Below, one piece after another: positions 28,181 to 36,634 of a stretch of 64,000 nucleotides of DNA (position 1 is its first letter; each line of letters opens with the position of its first letter). Origin of the DNA: Methylobacterium sp. Leaf465 (lineage in GTDB: Bacteria > Pseudomonadota > Alphaproteobacteria > Rhizobiales > Beijerinckiaceae); assembly GCF_001424705.1 (NCBI RefSeq), contig NZ_LMRA01000012.1, forward strand, positions 514,887 through 578,886, read 5' to 3'. The notes under the pieces were generated by a model, which did not search any database, was not told the origin of the DNA, and saw only the letters and a list, made by a program, of their open reading frames with translations. The position numbers were made by a program, and so were the translations under genes.

Positions 28181-28253
28181 CGCACCGGCGCGGTAACCGC
28201 CGCCCGGTCGCAAGTGAAGAGCGTGTGTTTCTCGACAGGATCAGGTGGTGGAT

Positions 28254-29060
28254 ATGAAGATCAGGACTGGGTTCGACATCGCCTTCGAATCGGTTCAGCC
28301 AACGCCGATGATCCTCGCGTTGAGCGTGCACCCCTCACGGATGCCGGACGTCCTGACCCCCCACGTCATCCAGTTCGATCCGCCGATCCCGTCCCAGGAC
28401 TATCGCGACGTCTTCGACAACATCTGCACTCGCATCGTCACGCCCCCCGGCCGCCTGACGATCTCGGCCGATTTCGTGGTCCAGGATTCCGGCCTGCCCG
28501 ACGCCTATGCGCCCAACGCCCAGCAGATCGAGGTGCAGAACCTGCCCAACGACGTGCTCGTCTATCTCCTGGGCAGCCGCTACTGCGACACCGACAAGCT
28601 GTCCGAGACGGCCTGGTCGCTGTTCGGCGGCACGCCCCTCGGCTGGGGCCGGGTACAGGCGATCTGCGACTACGTGCACGATCGCATCCGCTTCGACTAC
28701 ATGTGCGCCGATGCCACCCGGACGGCCTGGGACGGCTTCATGCAGCGCCAGGGCGTCTGCCGCGATTTCGCGCATCTCGCCGTCGCGTTCTGCCGCTGCA
28801 TGAACATTCCGGCGCGTTACTGCACCGGCTACCTCGGCGATATCGGCATCCCGCCGGTGCCCGACCCGATGGATTTCTCGGCCTGGTTCGAAGTCTATCT
28901 CGACGGGACCTGGTACACCTTCGACGCGCGCCACAACACGCCGCGCATCGGCCGCATCGTCATGGCCCGCGGGCGCGACGCGACCGACGTGGCGATCACC
29001 ACGAACTTCGGTTACGCGCACCTCGCCCGCTTCGACGTCCACACGGACGAGGTCTTCTGA
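28254..29060 (+). CDS. Transglutaminase family protein with altered histidine position
   Basis: 268 residues from ATG 28254, preceded by AGGTGGTGG; GTG 28245 is an alternative. It has an N-terminal strand-rich region and a core with Cys in QGVCRDFAHLAVAF and Asp in WYTFDARHNTPRIGR. The position where the triad His is expected reads DFSAWFEVYL, a Ser in place of His. This may be a feature of its subfamily or may mean it is not a peptidase. It lies directly downstream of a canonical paralogue and may work with it. Confidence 0.88.
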   Translation: MKIRTGFDIAFESVQPTPMILALSVHPSRMPDVLTPHVIQFDPPIPSQDYRDVFDNICTRIVTPPGRLTISADFVVQDSGLPDAYAPNAQQIEVQNLPNDVLVYLLGSRYCDTDKLSETAWSLFGGTPLGWGRVQAICDYVHDRIRFDYMCADATRTAWDGFMQRQGVCRDFAHLAVAFCRCMNIPARYCTGYLGDIGIPPVPDPMDFSAWFEVYLDGTWYTFDARHNTPRIGRIVMARGRDATDVAITTNFGYAHLARFDVHTDEVF

Positions 29061-29116
29061 TCCGGCGGCGGGTCGGGACGGGTCTCCGCCGTACCGCTCC
29101 CCGGGGGGGACGGGAC

Positions 29117-29644
29117 TTACCTATCGAGATCCTGCGCCATCTTGAGGTGATGCGCGAGGGCCGGCTCGGTCTTGGCCGCCCAGGCCTTCAGGTCCGGGTT
29201 GTCGCCGCCCTTCGCGTAGCGCTGGAACAGGTCGACGGCATCCTTGTGCGCCTTCACCTGATCGCTGTGATACTGCTTCGTGAAGGCCTCACCCTGCAGG
29301 CCCTTCAGGGTGTCGAGCTTGCCCTGATGCGTGCTGTCGAGGGCCGTCGGGAGGGTGGCCTGGACCTTCCCACCCTGGAGCATGGCCTTCAGCTCGCCCG
29401 TGGTCTTCTCGTGATCGGCGATCATCTTCTGGGCGTAGGCCTTGGTCGGTGCGTCGCTGCGCTCGGCCACGAGCCGGCTGGTCTGGATCTCGAAGAGGTC
29501 GCTGACCCCGGCCTGGGTCACGAAATCGGCGGTGGAGGGGCTCACCCCGATCAGCGCATTCACCCCCGTCTTCTCGCTCACCGATTGCGCCGCGGCCGGT
29601 CCCGCGAGCAGCACCGCCACGGCGATCATGGCCCTGCGTGTCAT
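29117..29644 (-). CDS. DUF4142 exported protein
   Basis: 175 residues from ATG 29644 with GGAGGAGGG just upstream. The signal peptide ends near AAAQS. The remainder is a helical DUF4142 domain resembling a ferritin-like bundle: FVTQAGVSDLFEIQTSRL, KMIADHEKTTGELK and YHSDQVKAHKDAVDLF. These periplasmic proteins are common in Methylobacterium and often stress-induced; no biochemical role is known. The longer frame to 29686 is not needed. Confidence 0.88.
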   Translation of the reverse strand: MTRRAMIAVAVLLAGPAAAQSVSEKTGVNALIGVSPSTADFVTQAGVSDLFEIQTSRLVAERSDAPTKAYAQKMIADHEKTTGELKAMLQGGKVQATLPTALDSTHQGKLDTLKGLQGEAFTKQYHSDQVKAHKDAVDLFQRYAKGGDNPDLKAWAAKTEPALAHHLKMAQDLDR

Positions 29645-29827
29645 CACACCCTCCTCCAGCGATCTCATGCCCGTGAACCTCGGCATCGGCCCCGTGTTCC
29701 GGTTGAGCGGGAGATCAGCCGTCCCCTTTCGGGCGCCCGAACACGCTCCGCTTCACCACGAAGTCAGGTCGCAGGGACGAAAAAGGCCGCGTCGCGCGTT
29801 GCCCTTCTGCAAGCAGGAGAGACCGAG

Positions 29828-30055
29828 ATGGATGCACGCCTCATCGCGATGAACAACGAGGCCAACCGAATCGCCTCTGAGCGCCTGCTGGAGCAGCTCC
29901 GGGACGAAGGCCTGCGCTACCGCCTGTGGGTCACCGGGACGCCGCAGGGCGACACCCTGCACCTGCGCGTGGACCACCTCTGCCCCGAAATGCGCCAGCG
30001 CCTCGACAAGGTGCTGCGCGGACGCGGCCTGACCCTGGAGATCGCCGAGGCCTGA
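29828..30055 (+). CDS. Small hypothetical protein
   Basis: 75 residues from ATG 29828 with AGGAGAG about 8 bases upstream. Charged, mixed helix and strand pattern (RLLEQLRDEGLRYRLWV, then DTLHLRVDHLCPEMRQRL). No family recognised and no signal or membrane segment. The good ribosome site and codon pattern support it. It ends 9 bp from the convergent LysR gene. Confidence 0.65.
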   Translation: MDARLIAMNNEANRIASERLLEQLRDEGLRYRLWVTGTPQGDTLHLRVDHLCPEMRQRLDKVLRGRGLTLEIAEA

Positions 30056-30064
30056 GCCGGCGGC

Positions 30065-30994
30065 TCACGCCGGGTCGGTGCCGGTCCCGGCCGCCCAGGG
30101 CGCGGCCGAGAGGGCGTGGGCCAGATAGGCGATCAGGGCGCTGACCCGGGCCGGGCGCGGATCGCCCGGCGGGGTGACGAGGTGGAGGTCGATCCGCGGC
30201 GGCGTCCATCCCGGCAGGGCCCGGACCAGGCGCCCGTCGCGCAGGTCCTCCCACACCATGAAGTCCGGCTGGACCGCGAGGCCCAGGCCGGCACGCAGGG
30301 CGGGCGCGAGGGCATCGGCATTGTTCGCCCGCAGGGGGCCATCCGGCACCACCGTGGCCTCCGCGCCGCCGGTCCCCAGGAAGCGCCAGCGATCCGGGCT
30401 CGGCAGGTAGGCGTAGCCGAGGCAGGCATGGCCCGCGAGATCGTGCGGATGGGCCGGCCATCCGTGCCGGGCGAGGTATGCCGGCGTGGCGACGAGCGAG
30501 CGGTGAATCGCGCAGAGCCGCCGGGCCCGGAGCGAGGAATCCGTCAGGGCGGCGATGCGCAGGCCGCAGTCGAAGCCGCCGCCGACGAGGTCGATCAGAT
30601 CGTCGCCCAGATGCAGGTCGATGCTCAGGCCCGGATGTGCCGCAAGGAAATCCGGCAGGAGCGGCGCCACGTGCAGCACCCCGAACGACATCGGCGCGGC
30701 GAGCCGGACCTTCCCGCGCGGCTGCGCCGCCGCGTCCTGCGCCCGGGCCTCGGCCGCCTCGCCCTCGGCGAGGATGCGCGCGGCGGCCTCCCGGGCCGAG
30801 GCGCCGGCCTCCGTGAGAGCGAGCTTGCGCGAGGTGCGGTGGAACAGGCGCGCCCCGATCCGCACTTCCAGACGGGTCACCGCCTTGGAAACCGTACCCG
30901 TGGTGATGCCCAGCTCAGCGGCCGTACGGCCGAAGGATCCGGTCTCGACCACCTTGGCGAAGATGGCCCAGGCTTCGAAATCGGGAAGCTTCAT
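30065..30994 (-). CDS. LysR family transcriptional regulator
   Basis: 309 residues. The N-terminal winged helix (1-60: FAKVVETGSFGRTAAELGITTGTVSKAVTRLE) is followed by a periplasmic-binding-like effector domain (about 90-300). It is the short-linker subgroup often annotated CrgA/DmlR-like. It is divergent from a glyoxalase-fold dioxygenase and a hydrolase, which it probably controls; LysR proteins usually bind in such a shared 124-bp gap. The effector is likely a quinone or aromatic compound, judged only from the neighbours. Confidence 0.92.
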   Translation of the reverse strand: MKLPDFEAWAIFAKVVETGSFGRTAAELGITTGTVSKAVTRLEVRIGARLFHRTSRKLALTEAGASAREAAARILAEGEAAEARAQDAAAQPRGKVRLAAPMSFGVLHVAPLLPDFLAAHPGLSIDLHLGDDLIDLVGGGFDCGLRIAALTDSSLRARRLCAIHRSLVATPAYLARHGWPAHPHDLAGHACLGYAYLPSPDRWRFLGTGGAEATVVPDGPLRANNADALAPALRAGLGLAVQPDFMVWEDLRDGRLVRALPGWTPPRIDLHLVTPPGDPRPARVSALIAYLAHALSAAPWAAGTGTDPA

Positions 30995-31017
30995 CGATGG
31001 TCTTTCAGAAAGGATGC

Positions 31018-31034
31018 GTTTCCATCGTTTCCAT
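31018..31034 (+). promoter_or_regulatory. Direct repeat in the LysR/dioxygenase promoter region
   Basis: GTTTCCAT occurs twice with a 9-base period (31018-31025 and 31027-31034) in the otherwise GC-rich divergent gap. It may form part of the regulator site or core promoter; no clear T-N11-A dyad is identified. Confidence 0.4.
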
Positions 31035-31118
31035 TTTCGAACGCGGTGGCAAGGCGCATCTTCCGGTCATCACAGCACGGCCGGTCCCGGCGCGGTGCGG
31101 CCCCCAGGAGATCGTCCC

Positions 31119-32048
31119 ATGTCCCAGAACGGCATCCACCACGTCACCGCGTTTTCCGGCGCCGCGCCCCGCAACGTCGACTTCTACACCCGGGTGCTCG
31201 GCCTCCGACTGGTCAAGAAGACCGTCAACTTCGACGATCCGGGCACCTACCACCTCTATTACGGCGATGAGACCGGCCGCCCCGGCACGATCCTGACCTT
31301 CTTCCCGATCGCGCATGCGGCCCCCGGCCGGGTCGGGATCGGCGAGACCCAGGAGACCGCCTTCCGGGTCGCGCGCGCCTCGATCGGCTGGTGGACCCAC
31401 CGCTTCATCGAGAAGGGCGTCACCCACGAGGCCCTGGCCTCGGTGCTGGGCGAGCCGACCCTGCGCTTCCGCGATCCCGACGGCCTGATGCTGGCCCTGG
31501 TCGGCACCGAGGCGGCGGAGACCGACGCGCCCTGGACGGGCGCCGAGGTTCCGGCGGAGCACGCCATCCGCGGGTTCCACGGCGTCACCCTGCTTCTCAA
31601 GGAGGCGGAGGGCACGGCGGCGATCCTGACCGAGGTGTTCGGCTTCCACGAGGCCGGACGCGAGGGGGCGGCGACCCGCTACGCCAGCGGCGCCCCGGAG
31701 GGCGGCTTCGTCACCCTGCGGGCGGTGGGCGAGTTCCTCCGCGGCCGCCAGGGCGCGGGCTCCGTGCACCACATCGCCTTCCGGGCGGCGGACGACGCGG
31801 AGCAGGCGCGGATGGTGGAGACGCTGACCCGCACCTACGGGCTCGGGGTCACCGAGCAGCGCGACCGGCAGTACTTCCGCTCGGTCTACTTCCGCGAGCC
31901 GGGCGGGGTGCTGTTCGAGATCGCCACCGACGTCCCAGGCTTCGCCGTCGACGAGCCGGTGGAGACCCTGGGCCGCGACCTCAAGCTGCCGGCCTTCCTC
32001 GAACCCCACCGGGCCCAGATCGAGGGGCACCTGCCCGAAGTGGCCTGA
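31119..32048 (+). CDS. VOC family ring-cleaving dioxygenase (MhqO/MhqA-like)
   Basis: 309 residues from ATG 31119 with AGGAG at 31106-31110. Two VOC (glyoxalase/extradiol dioxygenase) modules: the first starts GIHHVTAFSGAAPRNVDFY, the second HAIRGFHGVTLLLKEAE. Metal ligands are plausible at His8, a His in SVHHIAF and a Glu in VLFEIATD. Homologues in Bacillus (MhqA/MhqO) and elsewhere protect against hydroquinones and quinones. A MhqD-like hydrolase follows, strengthening this reading. Confidence 0.88.
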   Translation: MSQNGIHHVTAFSGAAPRNVDFYTRVLGLRLVKKTVNFDDPGTYHLYYGDETGRPGTILTFFPIAHAAPGRVGIGETQETAFRVARASIGWWTHRFIEKGVTHEALASVLGEPTLRFRDPDGLMLALVGTEAAETDAPWTGAEVPAEHAIRGFHGVTLLLKEAEGTAAILTEVFGFHEAGREGAATRYASGAPEGGFVTLRAVGEFLRGRQGAGSVHHIAFRAADDAEQARMVETLTRTYGLGVTEQRDRQYFRSVYFREPGGVLFEIATDVPGFAVDEPVETLGRDLKLPAFLEPHRAQIEGHLPEVA

Positions 32049-32121
32049 ACGAAACCGGCCGAAGACAAGCGCTCGCTCCGTCCGGAGCGGGCGCGCTCCA
32101 ACCGATCGTCGCGAGATTGCC

Positions 32122-32760
32122 ATGACCGAACCATCCTGGGGCGGAGCCCAGCGCTTCACCCATCGCTTCGAGCCCGCCACCGAGGCCGGGCTGCCGCCGC
32201 TCCTCCTCCTGCACGGGACGGGCGGCGACGAGACCGACCTCCTTCCCCTCGGGCGGACCCTGCTGCCCGGCGCCGCCCTGCTCTCCCCCCGCGGCGCGGT
32301 GCTGGAGAACGGCATGCCGCGCTTCTTCCGCCGACTCGCGGAGGGCGTGTTCGACGAGGCCGATCTCCGCCGGCGCGCCGCCGACCTCGCCGGCTTCGTC
32401 GCCGCGGCGCGGACGGCCTACGGCCTCGCCGCGCCGGTGGCGGTCGGGTTCTCGAACGGGGCGAACATCGCCGCGGCCCTGCTGCTCCTGCACCCGGAGG
32501 TGCTGGCCGGCGCGGTGCTCCTGCGCCCGATGGTGCCCCTGCGGGAGACGCTACCGGTGGATCTCGCCAGCCGACCGGTGCTGATGCTCTCGGGCGCCGC
32601 CGACCCGATCGTGCCCGCGGCCAATGTGGGGTCGCTCGCCGAACGCCTGCGGGCTGCCGGCGCCACCGTCACGCACGAGACCCTGCCCGTCGGGCACGGC
32701 CTTTCGCAGGCCGACGTCGTGCGAGCGGGCCCCTGGCTGCAGCGCCTCGCCGCGGCCTGA
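32122..32760 (+). CDS. Alpha/beta hydrolase, phospholipase/carboxylesterase type (MhqD-like)
   Basis: 212 residues. Oxyanion region LLLLHGTGGDETDLLPL, nucleophile Ser in GFSNGANIA (near residue 112), Asp in GAADPIVPA and His in LPVGHGLS give a complete triad. Size and motifs match the MhqD/YodD group, which in Bacillus is co-regulated with quinone-detoxifying dioxygenases. It lies downstream of the MhqO-like gene and ends 2 bp from the convergent SURF1 gene. Confidence 0.88.
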   Translation: MTEPSWGGAQRFTHRFEPATEAGLPPLLLLHGTGGDETDLLPLGRTLLPGAALLSPRGAVLENGMPRFFRRLAEGVFDEADLRRRAADLAGFVAAARTAYGLAAPVAVGFSNGANIAAALLLLHPEVLAGAVLLRPMVPLRETLPVDLASRPVLMLSGAADPIVPAANVGSLAERLRAAGATVTHETLPVGHGLSQADVVRAGPWLQRLAAA

Positions 32761-32762
32761 CC

Positions 32763-33518
32763 TCAGGCCGATGCCCGCCCTGCGCCGCGGCGGGCATCGA
32801 GGAGGGTGTAGCCGACCGCGCCCAGGACCATCAGGGCGAGGACGTACCAGGTGATCGCGTAGACGAGGTGGTTGTCCGGAAACCGCACGATCGTCAGCCC
32901 GCCCACCGGCCAGCCGCCGGGATTCGGGGTGGCGTCGGCATCGATGAAGTACGGGGCGGCGTCGGCGAGCCCCCGCGCCGCCGCGATGGCGGCGACGTCG
33001 CGCGAGTACCAGCGCCCGGCCTCGGGGGCATTGCTGCGGAGGAAGGCCCCGCCCGGTTCACTCAGGCGCAGGAGCCCGGTGACGGTGGTCTCGCCAGCGA
33101 TCTGTCCGGCCGCCCGCGCGGCCGGGTCTTGGCGGTCCGCGGGGACGAAGCCGCGATTGACCAGGATCGCGGTACCGTCGCTGCGCTCCAAGGGAGTCAG
33201 CACCCAGAAACCGGCGCCGAGATCGGTGACGGCCTGAACGAGAGTCTCGCGGTCGTTGCGAAAGTGCCCACTCGTCCGCACCCGGCGATAGGCGTCGGCA
33301 TCCGCCTTCAGCCCGTCCCAGGTTCCGGGGCCCGGCGCCGCGACCGGATCGGCATGGACCCGGGCCTCGACCCGGGCGATCAGATCGTGCTTCCAGGTCC
33401 GGCGCTGGACCTGCCAGGTCCCCAGAGCCGCGAGGGCCGCCACGAGGATCAGCCCCGTGACGGCGAGGGCCGCGAGCGCGAAGATGGAGCGCCGCGCCCC
33501 CGGTCGTGGGCTGGCCAT
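32763..33518 (-). CDS. SURF1 family protein (oxidase assembly factor)
   Basis: 251 residues from ATG 33518; the start codon shares one base with the cyoD stop (TGATG). Two membrane segments flank a periplasmic domain: one near residues 13-33 (SIFALAALAVTGLILVAALAALGTWQVQRR) and one near 220-240. SURF1 signatures are LGTWQVQRRTWK, VNRGFVP and the C-terminal NHLVYAITWYVLA. It helps insert haem into terminal oxidases. Placement at the end of cyoABCD is usual in alphaproteobacteria. Confidence 0.93.
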   Translation of the reverse strand: MASPRPGARRSIFALAALAVTGLILVAALAALGTWQVQRRTWKHDLIARVEARVHADPVAAPGPGTWDGLKADADAYRRVRTSGHFRNDRETLVQAVTDLGAGFWVLTPLERSDGTAILVNRGFVPADRQDPAARAAGQIAGETTVTGLLRLSEPGGAFLRSNAPEAGRWYSRDVAAIAAARGLADAAPYFIDADATPNPGGWPVGGLTIVRFPDNHLVYAITWYVLALMVLGAVGYTLLDARRGAGRASA

Positions 33519-33901
33519 CAGCCCATGTGCATGTGCTGCGGCATCATGTTCGTGTTGAGGTGGTACATCACCCACAAGGAGCCCGCGAGCGTGATGATCA
33601 CCAGCGTCAGGGTGAAGATCAGAGCCAGGATGGTCCAGCCGCCCTCGGACTTCGTGTTCATGTGGAGGAAGTAGATCATGTGCACCACGATCTGCGCCAC
33701 CGCGAAGCCCATGATGACGATGCCGGTGATGCGGTCGTTGCCGAGTACGTTGCCCATCACCAGGATGAACGGGATCGCCGTCAGGATGACCGACAGCACG
33801 AAGCCGGTCATGTAGTCCTTGAAGGTCCCGTGGCTGCCGCCGTCGGCATGCCCGTGTCCGTGCCCGTGATCGTCGTGTCCTGCCTTCGACGCGGCGCTCA
33901 T
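33518..33901 (-). CDS. cyoD: Cytochrome o ubiquinol oxidase subunit IV
   Basis: 127 residues with three membrane segments (about 35-57, 62-84 and 97-119), matching CyoD. The N-terminus carries an unusual His-rich segment (GHDDHGHGHGHADGGSHG, residues 8-25) not present in E. coli CyoD. It stabilises the CuB site and subunit I during assembly. Its start overlaps the cyoC stop by 4 bp (ATGA). Confidence 0.95.
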   Translation of the reverse strand: MSAASKAGHDDHGHGHGHADGGSHGTFKDYMTGFVLSVILTAIPFILVMGNVLGNDRITGIVIMGFAVAQIVVHMIYFLHMNTKSEGGWTILALIFTLTLVIITLAGSLWVMYHLNTNMMPQHMHMG

Positions 33902-34566
33902 TGCAGGACTCCCATCAGGTACACGAAGGTGAAGACGCCGATCCAGATCACGTCGAGGAAGTGCCAGAACATGCTGAGGCAGAGCAGCCGACGCTTGTTC
34001 TCGGGCACCAGCCCGCGCTTGTGCACCTGCGCCATCAGCGTCACCAGCCAGACGATGCCGAGGCTGACGTGCAGGCCGTGGGTGCCGACCAGGGTGAAGA
34101 AGGCCGACAGGAAGGCGCTGCGCTGGGGCGTCGCGCCCTCGTGGATCAGGTGGTGGAACTCGTAGAGCTCCAGCCCCACGAAGGCGAGGCCGAACAGGCC
34201 GGTGATCGCCAGCCAGATCTGCACGCGGCTGAGGTCGCCCTTCTCCATCTCCAGCATGGCGAAGCCGTAGGTGATGGAGGAGAACAGCAGCATCGAGGTG
34301 TTCAACGCCACCAGCGGCAGGTCGAACAGATCCTTCGGCGAGGGCCCCGCGGCGTAGTTCCGGCCCACCACCGCATAGGTGGCGAACAGCGCCGCGAAGA
34401 TGAGGCAGTCGCTCATCAGGTAGAGCCAGAAGCCGAGCATCGTGCTCCCTTCCGGGTGATGCTCGCCCTTGGCGTCGTAGAAGGCCGTCGGATCGACCTG
34501 GGGAATCGTCACCGACGGGCTTCGGCCGGGCTCGAAGTTCATGGCAGCGGAAGACTGGGTTGCCAT
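33898..34566 (-). CDS. cyoC: Cytochrome o ubiquinol oxidase subunit III
   Basis: 222 residues from ATG 34566, which starts 4 bp after the cyoB stop. Five membrane segments of the haem-copper oxidase subunit III family; signatures STMLGFWLYLMSDCLIFAAL, GLELYEFHHLI and GTHGLHVSLGIVWL. No catalytic metal. It supports the stability and proton uptake of the oxidase. The frame extends upstream to 34710 only as a shadow of cyoB. Confidence 0.96.
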   Translation of the reverse strand: MATQSSAAMNFEPGRSPSVTIPQVDPTAFYDAKGEHHPEGSTMLGFWLYLMSDCLIFAALFATYAVVGRNYAAGPSPKDLFDLPLVALNTSMLLFSSITYGFAMLEMEKGDLSRVQIWLAITGLFGLAFVGLELYEFHHLIHEGATPQRSAFLSAFFTLVGTHGLHVSLGIVWLVTLMAQVHKRGLVPENKRRLLCLSMFWHFLDVIWIGVFTFVYLMGVLQ

Positions 34567-34570
34567 GATC

Positions 34571-36574
34571 TCAGACACGCTCCGCCAGCAGGGACGTCCG
34601 CTGGCCTTCCGTCCGGACGACCTCGTCGGCCGGGATGTAGAAGTCGCGGTTGTAGTTGAAGGTGTGGCCGATCGCGACGACCGCGATCGCGGCGAAGCTG
34701 AAGGCCGCAAGCCACCAGATGTACCAGATCATCGCGAAGGAGAAGACGATGCTCAGCACGCCGAGGATGATGCCGGCCGCGGTGTTCTTCGGCATGTGGA
34801 TGGCCTTGAACCCCTGAAGCGGCCGGGCGTAACCGCGCTTCTTCATGTCCCACCACGCGTCGTGATCGTGGATCACGGGCGTGAAGGCGAAGTTGTAGTC
34901 CGGCGGCGGCGAGGAGGTCGCCCATTCCAGGGTCCGGCCGCCCCACGGGTCGCCGGTCGTGTCGCGCAGCTGCTCGCGGCGCAGGACGCTGACGACCAGG
35001 GTGATCGCGAAGGAGGCGATGCCGCAGAGGATCAGCACGGCGCCGAAGGCCGCAATGATGAACCAGATCTGCAGGGACGGGTCGTCGAAGTGCTGGACGC
35101 GGCGGGTGACGCCCATCAGACCGAGGACATAGAGCGGCATGAAGGCGACCCAGAACCCGGTCAGCCAGAACCAGAACGACACCTTGCCCCAGAAGTCGTC
35201 GAGCTTGAAGCCGAAGGCCTTCGGGAACCAGTAGGTGATGCCGGCCAGCATGCCGAACAGCACGCCGCCGATGATGACGTTGTGGAAGTGGGCGATCAGG
35301 AACAGCGAGTTGTGCAGCACGAAGTCGGCCGGGGGCACCGCGAGCAGGACGCCGGTCATGCCGCCGATGACGAAGGTCACCATGAAGCCGACGGTCCAGA
35401 GCATCGGGACCTCGAACCGGATGCGGCCCTTGTACATGGTGAAGAGCCAGTTGAAGATCTTCGCACCCGTCGGGATCGAGATGATCATCGTCGTGATGCC
35501 GAAGAACGAGTTCACGCTGGCGCCCGAGCCCATCGTGAAGAAGTGGTGCAACCACACGAGGTAGGACAGGATCGTGATGACGACGGTGGCGTAGACCATC
35601 GAGGCGTAGCCGAAGAGGCGCTTGCTCGAGAAGGTCGAGACGATCTCCGAGAACACGCCGAAGGCCGGCAGGATGAGGATGTACACCTCCGGGTGACCCC
35701 AGATCCAAACCAGGTTCACGTACATCATCGGGTTGCCGCCGAGGTCATTCGAGAAGAAGTGCGTGCCGACGTAGCGGTCGAGCGACAGCAGCGCGAGAAC
35801 GGCCGTGAGGATGGGAAAGGCGGCGACGATGAGGATGTTGGTGCAGAGCGCGGTCCAGGTGAAGACCGGCATCTTCATCATGGTCATGCCGGGGGCCCGC
35901 ATCTTCACGATGGTGGCGATGAGGTTGATGCCCGACAGCAGGGTCCCGATGCCGGCGATCTGGAGCGCCCAGATGTAGTAGTCGACGCCGACCCCCGGGC
36001 TCATGGCGGGCCCCGAGAGAGGCGGATAGGCCAGCCAGCCGGTGCGGGCGAACTCGCCGACGAACAGCGAGGCCATCACGGTCACGGCGCCGCTCACCGT
36101 CATCCAGAAGCTGAAGTTGTTGAGGAACGGGAAGGCCACGTCGCGGGCGCCGATCTGCAGCGGCACGACGAAGTTCATCAGGCCCGTGACCAGCGGCATC
36201 GCCACGAAGAAGATCATGATCACGCCATGGGCGGTGAAGATCTGGTCGTAGTGGTGCGGCGGCAGGTAGCCCTCGTTCGGCCCGAAGGCCATCGCCTGCT
36301 GGGCGCGCATCATCAGCGCGTCGGCGAAGCCGCGCAGGAGCATGACCAGCGCGAGCACGATGTACATGATGCCGATCTTCTTGTGATCGACGGAGGTGAA
36401 CCAGTCGCGCCAGAGGGGTCCCCAGAGGCGGAAATAGGTAAGCGCACCGAGCACCGCGACGCCGCCGAGGCCGACCATCGCGAAGGTGATGAGGAGGATC
36501 GGCTCATGAAGCGGCACGGCGTCGAGCGTCAACCGCCCGAACAGGAGCTTCTGGAGATCCGGATTGGAGAACAT
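34571..36574 (-). CDS. cyoB: Cytochrome o ubiquinol oxidase subunit I
   Basis: 667 residues, the length of E. coli CyoB, with about 15 membrane segments. Catalytic core present: low-spin haem ligand region [15 protein letters not shown], CuB/Tyr segment [19 protein letters not shown], the HH pair in [12 protein letters not shown], and haem ligands in HFHNVIIGG. It reduces O2 to water with quinol electrons and pumps protons. Second gene of cyoABCD-surf1. Confidence 0.98.
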   Translation of the reverse strand: MFSNPDLQKLLFGRLTLDAVPLHEPILLITFAMVGLGGVAVLGALTYFRLWGPLWRDWFTSVDHKKIGIMYIVLALVMLLRGFADALMMRAQQAMAFGPNEGYLPPHHYDQIFTAHGVIMIFFVAMPLVTGLMNFVVPLQIGARDVAFPFLNNFSFWMTVSGAVTVMASLFVGEFARTGWLAYPPLSGPAMSPGVGVDYYIWALQIAGIGTLLSGINLIATIVKMRAPGMTMMKMPVFTWTALCTNILIVAAFPILTAVLALLSLDRYVGTHFFSNDLGGNPMMYVNLVWIWGHPEVYILILPAFGVFSEIVSTFSSKRLFGYASMVYATVVITILSYLVWLHHFFTMGSGASVNSFFGITTMIISIPTGAKIFNWLFTMYKGRIRFEVPMLWTVGFMVTFVIGGMTGVLLAVPPADFVLHNSLFLIAHFHNVIIGGVLFGMLAGITYWFPKAFGFKLDDFWGKVSFWFWLTGFWVAFMPLYVLGLMGVTRRVQHFDDPSLQIWFIIAAFGAVLILCGIASFAITLVVSVLRREQLRDTTGDPWGGRTLEWATSSPPPDYNFAFTPVIHDHDAWWDMKKRGYARPLQGFKAIHMPKNTAAGIILGVLSIVFSFAMIWYIWWLAAFSFAAIAVVAIGHTFNYNRDFYIPADEVVRTEGQRTSLLAERV

Positions 36575-36634
36575 GGGACCTACTCGTGAGAGGAGTGTGC
36601 CGAATGGGGGTGCGGGCGACCGAAGCGTCCGCGT

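Noticed and set aside
34541..36589. 682-codon frame opposite cyoB
   Set aside because: Antisense shadow, extremely rich in Glu, Asp, His and Arg; cyoB on the other strand is certain.
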